Shown piece by piece: positions 7,216 through 12,335 of a DNA stretch of 12,335 bases. The stretch comes from Xanthobacteraceae bacterium (GTDB lineage Bacteria > Pseudomonadota > Alphaproteobacteria > Rhizobiales > Xanthobacteraceae). The position numbers and the translations under genes are program-made. Each line of letters begins with the position of its first letter. Position 1 is the stretch's first letter. The stretch covers positions 1-12,335 of the forward strand of contig JASHRR010000517.1 of the NCBI GenBank assembly GCA_030037185.1. The letters run 5' to 3'. Below the pieces are notes generated by a model that saw only the letters and a program-made list of their open reading frames with translations, was not told the DNA's origin and ran no database searches.

Positions 7216-7740
7216 ATGATCGATGTTCTCATCTCCGTCGCAGTCGCATTGGTGGTTGTCGCCGCGGCACTCCTCGCCTATGTGGCGACCAAACCCGGCA
7301 CGTTTCGCGTCCAACGCTCGACGGGCATCAATGCGCCGGCCGAGCGCATCTTCCCGCTGATCGCCAATCTCAAGTCCATGAACAGGTGGAATCCCTTCGT
7401 CGAGCCGGACCCGGCGATCAAGATTGCCTATAGCGGCCCGGAAAGCGGCAAGGGCGCCACCCACAGCTGGAGCGGCAACAGCAAAGTCGGTGAGGGGCGC
7501 ATCGAGGTCACCGATGCCGCACCATGCTCCAGGGTCGCCATGCGGCTTGATATGCTGAAGCCCATGAAAGCGCGCAATGCGGTGGAGTTCACGCTGGCGC
7601 CGAATGGCAAGACGACCACGGTCACCTGGGCCATGAGCGGGCGGCAGCCGTTCATGGCTGATGACCATCTTCATCGATTGCGACGGGATGGTCGGCAGCC
7701 AGTTCGAGAAGGGACTCGGCAAGTTGAAGGCGCTCGCTGA
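7216..7740 (+). CDS. SRPBCC family protein (polyketide cyclase-like), C-terminus frameshifted
   Basis: This has an N-terminal membrane anchor (residues 2-23, rich in Val/Ala/Leu) followed by an SRPBCC ligand-binding fold: STGINAPAERIFPLIANL (35-52), MNRWNPFVEPDP (55-66), SGKGATHSWSGN (77-88) and TTTVTWAMSGRQPFM (133-147). The family binds hydrophobic ligands; its function here is unknown. After residue 147 the frame runs into an Arg/His-rich tail (DDHLHRLRRDGRQ). The +1 frame from ATG 7661 reads MTIFIDCDGMVGSQFEKGLG and onward to a stop at 7745-7747, which is the C-terminal helix expected of the family. A net indel near 7655-7661 has therefore broken the gene, unless it is a sequencing error. 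The start is ATG at 7216, eight bases after AGGGAG (7202-7207); the ATG at 7210 is only two bases from that site. It lies 20 bp after the VOC gene, probably in its operon. Confidence 0.78.
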   Translation: MIDVLISVAVALVVVAAALLAYVATKPGTFRVQRSTGINAPAERIFPLIANLKSMNRWNPFVEPDPAIKIAYSGPESGKGATHSWSGNSKVGEGRIEVTDAAPCSRVAMRLDMLKPMKARNAVEFTLAPNGKTTTVTWAMSGRQPFMADDHLHRLRRDGRQPVREGTRQVEGAR

Positions 7741-7816
7741 GCATTAGATCGGGTCCGACGCAGCGGCCGATTTGCGCACCGCGCCTGCTGACCAGATCGA
7801 TGACGTGCGCCGGAGC

Positions 7817-7848
7817 AGGGCGACCACAGGGTCGCCCTACATCATTTT
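7817..7848 (+). terminator. Possible intrinsic terminator after the VOC/SRPBCC pair
   Basis: AGGGCGACC (7817-7825) and GGTCGCCCT (7830-7838) form a perfect 9-bp stem around ACAG, followed by ACATCATTTT. It lies about 70-100 bp after the SRPBCC stop and before the next transcription unit. The T-tract is short and interrupted, so efficiency is uncertain. Confidence 0.5.
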
Positions 7849-7959
7849 GAGGCTTGCCTTATGCTAGCGTGCGGCAATCGGGCAAGATGGCGGCTCGCGT
7901 GCTTTTTGCTTGCCCCTGGAGGTTTGAGCAATCAATTTGAGCAGTCAAACGGAGGCCCT

Positions 7960-8985
7960 ATGCACCGCATCCGCGCAATCGCAACGCTCGTCATCCTCGC
8001 TGCAGCTGTCGTACCTGCCCGTGCGGAGGTCAAGAACGTCAAGATCTCGCTTGATTGGATCGTCCAAGGCACCCACGCGCCGTTCTTCGTTGCCCAGGAC
8101 AAGGGGTATTTTAAGGCTGCGGGCGTCACCGTCGATGCGATCGACAAGGGCAACGGCGCGACCAACGTGGCCGTCACGGTGGCGAGCGGCGCCTACCAGT
8201 ATGGCTGGGTCGACTTGCCGTCGATGATCCTCTTCAATGCCAAGAATCCGTCGACGCCGCTGATCGCCGTCTATGTCAGTTTCGACCAGACCCCGCTGGC
8301 GTTCATCACCCGCAAGGCCGCGGGCATTCGCACGCCGGCCGATCTCGACGGCAAGAGGATTGCGGGCGGTCCCGGCACGGCCGTGCATGACACCGCGTCG
8401 ATTCTGTTCAAGGCTGCGCATGCCGAGAACGTAAAGGTCAGCTGGGTTGCGGTGCAACCGCAGTTGTTCGGCACGATGTTCAAGCGCGGCGACGTCGACG
8501 GCACCGGCGGGTTCACCAACTCGAACGTGCCCGCGATCCTTGAGATGGGCTTCACGATGGACGATCTGTTCGTGCTGAAATATTCCGACTTCGGCGCCGA
8601 CATGTATGGACTTGCTCTGGTGACCCGCAAGAAATTCGCCGACGAGAACCCTGAGACCACCCGTGCCGTCGTCAGGGCGCTCAACCAGGGCACCCGCGAC
8701 ACCATCGCGGCGCCGCAGAAGGCCCTCGATCTTCTCAAGGCGCGCGACCCGATGATGAAGATGGATATCGAGAAAATCCGCCTCGACCTGGCGCTGGACC
8801 TCACCGATACGCCGCATGTCGCAAGTGCAGGGCTGAGCTCCGTGACGCCGGAAAAGCTCAGCAATACGATCGGCGCCGTCGTCGCCGCCTACGGGCTGAC
8901 CGGCGCTCCCGCCCCGCAATCGATCTACACGGACCGATATCTGCCGCCGGCGGCTGAACGGACGGTGCCGAGGAGCGCGCATTAG
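7960..8985 (+). CDS. NitT/TauT-type ABC transporter periplasmic substrate-binding protein (NMT1/THI5-like)
   Basis: This 341-aa protein has a Sec signal peptide (1-22, ARA|EV) and then a type II periplasmic binding fold of the NMT1/SsuA/TauA class. Markers are VKISLDWIVQGTHAPFFVAQ (27-46), KGYFKAAGVTV (48-58), the ligand-loop segment AVTVASGAYQYGWVDLPSM (71-89), TPADLDGKRIAGGPGTAVHD (125-144) and the Gly/Asn-rich GTGGFTNSN (181-189). Proteins of this class deliver nitrate, alkanesulfonates, taurine, thiamine-pyrimidine precursors or other small ligands to an inner-membrane permease; the exact ligand cannot be read from sequence. The SLDW...H-PFF segment resembles the pyrimidine-precursor (NMT1) branch more than nitrate binders. 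The start is ATG at 7960, with GGAGG at 7951-7955. It opens the transport cluster, but is separated from the ATPase and permease genes by the PuuE-like gene and about 400 non-coding bases. Confidence 0.9.
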   Translation: MHRIRAIATLVILAAAVVPARAEVKNVKISLDWIVQGTHAPFFVAQDKGYFKAAGVTVDAIDKGNGATNVAVTVASGAYQYGWVDLPSMILFNAKNPSTPLIAVYVSFDQTPLAFITRKAAGIRTPADLDGKRIAGGPGTAVHDTASILFKAAHAENVKVSWVAVQPQLFGTMFKRGDVDGTGGFTNSNVPAILEMGFTMDDLFVLKYSDFGADMYGLALVTRKKFADENPETTRAVVRALNQGTRDTIAAPQKALDLLKARDPMMKMDIEKIRLDLALDLTDTPHVASAGLSSVTPEKLSNTIGAVVAAYGLTGAPAPQSIYTDRYLPPAAERTVPRSAH

Positions 8986-9387
8986 ACGGCACTTCAATCC
9001 GTCAACCCGAGGACGGTCGGTCGGGCAGATTGCGTGCGCCTGATGGCGACCGCGGGTGATTATTGGCCCCGGCAACGTCGCCGACCGCGCGGCTGGCCCC
9101 AGTGCGCCAGGCGCGATGGCCGGCATCACACACGCTCTTTGGCGCAAGGCTTATAGCAGCGGTTCATCGCCATATTGCTGATAAACGGACCTCAGCGAGG
9201 AGATTGCGGGTCGGATCGCTCGGTGCCGGACGCACCAAGGCCGGCTGGCAGTTCACAACCGCCGATGCCCAAACTCAAACAGACCCTGGAATCTGAATGA
9301 GGCAGGCGACGAGGCAATTTTGCCCACCCGATGGCGCTGGTGCTAAAACAAAGCCGCGAAACGACATCAAAGAAACAGAGTGCCCCC
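8986..9387. other. 402-bp gap inside the transport cluster, no gene seen
   Basis: Between the binding-protein stop and the chosen start of the PuuE-like gene I see only short frames without family resemblance, no strong hairpin and no clear terminator. The open frame of the next gene extends back to an ATG at 9331, but the added residues do not look like part of the protein. A separate promoter for the downstream genes may lie here, so one transcript for the whole cluster is not assured. Confidence 0.5.
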
Positions 9388-10287
9388 ATGCTGAAACTTC
9401 CCGGACATTCACGTTATGCCTATTCCCCGATCGTCAAACGGCCGGACTACACGTGGCCGGGCGGCAAGCGGCTTGCCTTTTACATTGCTCTCAACATCGA
9501 ACACTTTGCGTTCGGAGCCGGTATCGGCATGGACCCGGTGCGCAGCGGCATGCAGACCACGCGCAACTTCGCATGGCGTGATTACGGCAACCGGATCGGC
9601 AACTGGCGCCTGTTTGAAATCCTCGACTCGTTGCAGCTTCCGGCCACCGTCCTGCTCAATAGCGCCGTCTGTTACAATTATCGCGAGATCGTCGAGAAGA
9701 TCAGGGCACGCGGCGACGATGTGATCGGCCATGGACGCACAAACGCCGAATTGCTGCGAGGCATGTGGGAGGACGACGAGCGGCGCGCCATCGAGGAGTG
9801 CACGCAAGTCATCGAGAAACACGTCGGCGTGCGCCCGACCGGGTGGATGGGACCGGGCGCGTTGGAATCAAATGTTACGCCCGATCTTCTCAAGGAGGCA
9901 GGCTATACCCATCTTCTTGACTGGCCATTCGACGATCAGCCGGTCTGGATGCAGACCCGCGCCGGGCCGCTGCTGTCGGTTCCCTACCCGATGGAACTCA
10001 ACGACGCCGGTACGCTCGCGCACCGCGACCACACCGGCCGCGAGTTCGCTGACATGATCGTCGACCAATTCGAGGAAATGCTCGAACAGTCCGAGCGGCA
10101 CCCCTTGGTGTTTGCATTGTCCTTGCATGGTTTCATCGTTGGCCAGCCGTTTCGGTTGCGGCCGTTGCGCCAAGCCATCACGCACTGTGTCGAGCATAAG
10201 GGGAAAGATCGGGTCTGGTACACGCGCGCCGGAGACATCGCGAAATACTGTCTCTCGCTCGAGAAAGGTATCATTGCGGGCAGCTGA
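9388..10287 (+). CDS. Polysaccharide deacetylase superfamily (CE4) hydrolase, PuuE/allantoinase-like
   Basis: This 299-aa protein is a NodB-homology barrel of the branch that includes PuuE, the cofactor-independent allantoinase, not chitin or peptidoglycan deacetylases. PuuE-like marks are WPGGKRLAFYIALNIEHF (23-40), DDVIGHGRTNAELL (110-123), GVRPTGWMGPGALESN (147-162), HLLDWPFDDQPVWM (175-188), SVPYPMELND (197-206), SLHGFIVGQPFRL (245-257) and VWYTRAGDIAKYC (276-288). The metal-site pattern of true deacetylases is changed: motif 2 reads HGRTN (H115, N119 replacing the second His) and motif 1 reads NIEH in place of T/SFDD. No signal peptide, so cytoplasmic. Likely reaction is hydrolysis of a cyclic or linear amide such as a ureide or hydantoin; substrate unknown. 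The start chosen is ATG at 9388 (MLKLPGHSRY), which matches the family N-terminus as I remember it; the ATG at 9331 is the alternative. It lies inside an ABC importer cluster, so it probably acts on the imported compound. Confidence 0.8.
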   Translation: MLKLPGHSRYAYSPIVKRPDYTWPGGKRLAFYIALNIEHFAFGAGIGMDPVRSGMQTTRNFAWRDYGNRIGNWRLFEILDSLQLPATVLLNSAVCYNYREIVEKIRARGDDVIGHGRTNAELLRGMWEDDERRAIEECTQVIEKHVGVRPTGWMGPGALESNVTPDLLKEAGYTHLLDWPFDDQPVWMQTRAGPLLSVPYPMELNDAGTLAHRDHTGREFADMIVDQFEEMLEQSERHPLVFALSLHGFIVGQPFRLRPLRQAITHCVEHKGKDRVWYTRAGDIAKYCLSLEKGIIAGS

Positions 10288-10353
10288 CGCAAACCGCACC
10301 ACTTCCCGATGAGTTGGTCAGCCTCTAAGCTAAGCTGGTCATCACGCGGGCTG

Positions 10354-10410
10354 ACTGGGCGAGCCAGTAACCGCCGGCCGTGATTACGCGATTGCCCGGT
10401 CAAGCCGGGC
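10354..10410. repeat. Pair of small palindromes, likely dispersed intergenic repeat
   Basis: In the 155-bp gap before the ATPase gene there are two adjacent inverted repeats: ACTGG/CCAGT (10354-10358 and 10364-10368) and GCCCGG/CCGGGC (10394-10399 and 10405-10410, loop TCAAG). The phrase ATTGCCCGGTCAAGCCGGGC is one I associate with repeated intergenic elements in Bradyrhizobium-like genomes. No T-tract follows. It could modulate expression between the hydrolase and ATPase genes. Confidence 0.5.
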
Positions 10411-10442
10411 CATGACAGCCAAGTGTAAGAAACGCTCCTGGA

Positions 10443-11237
10443 ATGGTGAATTTCGTCGAGCTCAATCGGGTTTCGGTGCGCTATGGCGAGGATGGTGACG
10501 GCACGCTTGCGCTTGACGGCGCGACCCTTGCGGTTGCGGCAGGAGAATTCGTCGCCGTGGTCGGGCCGTCCGGATGCGGTAAATCGACCTTGATGAAGGT
10601 CGTGACCGGGTTGTGGCCCGCAACTGCCGGAACCGTCGCCGTCGGTGGCCAAAACGTGGCCGGCCCATTGACGATTGTCGGTATGGCGTTCCAGAATCCG
10701 ACGTTGCTGCCATGGCGCAATACGCTCGACAACGTCATGCTGCCGCTCGAAATCGCTCAACCGCATTGCTCGCGGTTGCGGCGCGAGCGGTCCGCTTACG
10801 TCGCCAAGGCGCGCGATCTTGTGGCGCTGGTCGGCCTCAAAGGGTTCGAAGAGCGCTTTCCGTGGGAACTTTCGGGCGGCATGCAGCAGCGGGCGTCGCT
10901 GTGCCGCGCCTTGATCCATGATCCCTCTCTGCTCATGCTCGACGAGCCGTTTGCGGCGCTCGACATGTTCACGCGAGAGGAACTATGGGTTGCGTTGCAG
11001 GATGTCTGGCTGGCGCGGCAGCCGACTGTCATTCTGGTCACCCATGATCTGCGCGAAGCGGTCTTTCTCGCTGACCGGGTGCTGGTGATGAGCGCCCGGC
11101 CGGGACGCATCATCGCAGAGCAGGCGATCAAATTAGAACGGCCTCGCCGGCTCGATACCAGTTACGAGCCCTATGCGGTGGCCATTATTCACAAGCTGCG
11201 TGAGCATATCGCCGCCGCACGCTCAGGCGCCGCCTGA
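10443..11237 (+). CDS. ABC transporter ATP-binding protein, NitT/TauT (SsuB/TauB-like)
   Basis: This complete nucleotide-binding domain (264 aa) has Walker A GPSGCGKST (41-49), Q-loop Q84 (MAFQNPTLLPW), signature LSGGMQQR (143-150), Walker B LLMLDEP (163-169) and switch histidine H201 (VTHDLREAVFLADRV). The LLPWRNTLDNV and THDLREAVFLADR phrasing is typical of ATPases paired with nitrate, sulfonate and taurine-class permeases. It powers import by hydrolysing ATP on the cytoplasmic face, working as a dimer with the permease encoded next. The start is ATG at 10443; the upstream Shine-Dalgarno is poor. The stop lies inside a small palindrome (CTCAGGCG/CGCCTGAG, 11222-11238). It is 155 bp after the PuuE-like gene and 48 bp before the permease. 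Substrate specificity is set by the binding protein, not by this gene. Confidence 0.93.
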   Translation: MVNFVELNRVSVRYGEDGDGTLALDGATLAVAAGEFVAVVGPSGCGKSTLMKVVTGLWPATAGTVAVGGQNVAGPLTIVGMAFQNPTLLPWRNTLDNVMLPLEIAQPHCSRLRRERSAYVAKARDLVALVGLKGFEERFPWELSGGMQQRASLCRALIHDPSLLMLDEPFAALDMFTREELWVALQDVWLARQPTVILVTHDLREAVFLADRVLVMSARPGRIIAEQAIKLERPRRLDTSYEPYAVAIIHKLREHIAAARSGAA

Positions 11238-11264
11238 GGCCCTCCCCGGCCCAGCGCGGGAGGG
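11222..11264. repeat. Two hairpins between the ATPase and permease genes
   Basis: CTCAGGCG (11222-11229) and CGCCTGAG (11231-11238) form an 8-bp inverted repeat spanning the ATPase stop codon. Immediately after, CCCTCCC (11240-11246) and GGGAGGG (11258-11264) flank an 11-base spacer, resembling a degenerate form of the palindrome at 32-57. No T-tract follows, so read-through into the permease is expected; the hairpins could protect the upstream transcript from 3' degradation. Confidence 0.45.
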
Positions 11265-11285
11265 TGGCAGGGCAAGGATAGTGAT

Positions 11286-12116
11286 ATGGACGGGCAGGAA
11301 TCCCTCGGCAAGGCACCGGCGAAACCGCGCAGCTTGCTGCTAAAGGCGGCGCGAAACGCTCTCCCCTGGCTCGTCATAATCGCCATTTTCGTCCTGTGGG
11401 AAGGTGTGGTTCGGGCCTTCGACATCGAGCAGTTCGTGCTGCCGTCGCCGAGCGCCATCTTCGCAGCCGGATGGGAATGGCGAGCCGAAATGCTGGACAA
11501 CGCGTGGCAGACCCTGATGACAACGGTTGTCGGATTCTCGTTTGCCGTAATATTTGGGCTGATCGGCGGCGTTCTCTTCGGTTCCTCGACTCTTATCTAT
11601 GATGGATTTTATCCCGCCCTCGTCGGCTTCAACTCGATTCCCAAGGTGGCGGTCATTCCAATCCTCGTGATCTGGTTCGGCATCGGCACCGTTCCGGCGA
11701 TCGTCACCGCGTTCCTGATCTCGTTTTTTCCCATCCTCGTCAACGTCGCGGCCGGCATCGCAACGGTGGAACCGGAACTCAAGGATGTGCTGCGGGCGCT
11801 CGGCGCCAGGCGCTGGCAGATCGTTCAGAAAGTCGGACTCCCGCGCTCAATGCCGTATTTCTTCGCCTCATTGAAGGTGGCGATCACATTTGCATTCGTC
11901 GGCTCAATCGTTGCCGAGACCGTGGCGGCGAACAAGGGTATCGGCAATCTCATGCTGGTGGCCTCTTCTCGTTTCGAGGTGCCGCTGGCCTTTGCGGGGC
12001 TCCTGGTGACGAGCATCATGGGCATCGGCATGTATCTCGTCACCGAGGTCATCGAGCGCCGAACCATTGGCTGGGCTACCCGGGGTGTCGATGCGGCGGG
12101 GCTGCCGAGAGCGTAA
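11286..12116 (+). CDS. ABC transporter permease, NitT/TauT (SsuC/TauC-like)
   Basis: This 276-aa inner-membrane permease is of the binding-protein-dependent class. After a basic cytoplasmic N-terminus, hydrophobic segments are visible near 27-43, 78-98, 120-132, 136-156, 196-213 and 234-255, which fits the usual six helices. The cytoplasmic coupling (EAA) loop is DVLRALGARRWQIVQKVGLP (167-186), where the ATPase docks, and the family opening FVLPSPSAIF (50-59) is present. It should form the homodimeric channel for the ligand captured by the periplasmic protein encoded at 7960. The start is ATG at 11286, with AAGGA at 11274-11278 seven bases before it. It ends the cluster and converges with the outer-membrane gene to its right, with 63 bp between the stops. 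No thiamine- or nitrate-specific neighbour helps to name the ligand. Confidence 0.92.
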   Translation: MDGQESLGKAPAKPRSLLLKAARNALPWLVIIAIFVLWEGVVRAFDIEQFVLPSPSAIFAAGWEWRAEMLDNAWQTLMTTVVGFSFAVIFGLIGGVLFGSSTLIYDGFYPALVGFNSIPKVAVIPILVIWFGIGTVPAIVTAFLISFFPILVNVAAGIATVEPELKDVLRALGARRWQIVQKVGLPRSMPYFFASLKVAITFAFVGSIVAETVAANKGIGNLMLVASSRFEVPLAFAGLLVTSIMGIGMYLVTEVIERRTIGWATRGVDAAGLPRA

Positions 12117-12179
12117 GCGTTCCCTCAAAGGCGGCCACGCGCGTCTTCTTTCGTCGCGCGGGCACGTGTCCGCCAGTTG

Positions 12180-12335
12180 CTATCCGGTGCGTGCCGGCAC
12201 GGTCGGCGGCCAGCCGCCGCCGAGCGCCTGGAACAGGCTGACGACCGCCAGCAAGCGCGCAAGCTGGTCCTGGGCCAGTTGATCGTCCGCCGTGAACAGC
12301 GTCTGCTCGACCTGGAGCAATGTCACCATGTTGAC
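12180..12335 (-). CDS. Efflux RND outer-membrane factor (NodT/OprM family), C-terminal fragment
   Basis: The minus strand from the window edge gives 51 residues in an open frame ending at TAG (12180-12182). It reads VNMVTLLQVEQTLFTADDQL, followed by AQDQLARLLAVVSLFQALGGGW. This is the conserved last helix and GGGW end of TolC-like outer-membrane lipoproteins of tripartite efflux systems; the short tail PPTVPARTG follows. Such proteins form the trimeric exit duct coupled to an inner-membrane pump and a periplasmic adaptor, and those partner genes would be expected beyond the right edge. The 5' part is cut by the window, so the start and lipobox cannot be seen. It is a separate, convergent transcription unit from the ABC importer. 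Confidence 0.85.
   Translation of the reverse strand, partial: VNMVTLLQVEQTLFTADDQLAQDQLARLLAVVSLFQALGGGWPPTVPARTG

Noticed and set aside
7945..9147. 400-codon open frame antisense to the periplasmic binding protein
   Set aside because: The plus strand encodes a clear binding-protein family with signal peptide; the antisense frame is a codon-bias shadow.
9984..10919. 311-codon open frame on the minus strand across the hydrolase and ATPase genes
   Set aside because: It runs antisense to two well-supported genes; the middle part is a translation of the intergenic palindromic repeat, a common spurious ORF in these genomes.
12138..12160. CGCGCG/CGCGCG inverted repeat between the convergent permease and outer-membrane genes
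   Set aside because: Only 6 bp of low-complexity CG stem with an 11-base loop and no T-tract, so not supported as a terminator.

Overview
The window is GC-rich chromosomal DNA that looks alphaproteobacterial, most like Hyphomicrobiales of the Bradyrhizobium/Xanthobacteraceae type. The reasons are the strong G/C bias at third codon positions, the style of the proteins (pentapeptide-repeat secretory protein, NitT/TauT-type ABC system, PhnB-like VOC and SRPBCC pair), and short GC-rich intergenic palindromes of a kind I know from these genomes. The genus is an inference. No rRNA, tRNA, CRISPR array, insertion sequence or prophage gene was seen.

Layout, left to right. (1) 111-830 (+) encodes an unknown secreted protein, preceded by a perfect 12-bp palindrome. 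(2) A leftward block, 4186 to 884, holds a short-chain dehydrogenase-like protein, an Old-Yellow-Enzyme/dienoyl-CoA-reductase-like flavoprotein overlapping it by 4 bp (ATGA), and 16 bp later an exported pentapeptide-repeat protein. (3) 4187-4872 has no convincing gene. (4) 4873-6057 (-) encodes a family 4 glycosyltransferase. (5) 6058-6706 has no convincing gene but contains a palindrome. (6) 6707-7195 and 7216-7740 (+) form a two-gene unit: a PhnB-like VOC protein and a membrane-anchored SRPBCC protein whose C-terminus is frameshifted. A hairpin that may be a terminator follows. (7) 7960-12116 (+) is a transport cluster: NitT/TauT-type periplasmic binding protein, PuuE-like member of the polysaccharide-deacetylase superfamily, ABC ATPase and ABC permease. 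(8) The right edge cuts the C-terminus of a NodT/OprM-type outer-membrane efflux factor on the minus strand.

Two places deserve most attention. In block 2, the dehydrogenase-like protein appears to lack the whole Asn-Ser-Tyr-Lys catalytic set while keeping the cofactor fold, and its partner flavoprotein keeps the FMN barrel, Fe-S cysteines and FAD motif but lacks the inserted NAD(P)H-binding Rossmann domain. In block 7, the importer genes enclose a hydrolase related to cofactor-independent allantoinases, which suggests uptake and ring or amide hydrolysis of an unidentified nitrogenous compound. The other genes belong to well-known families.
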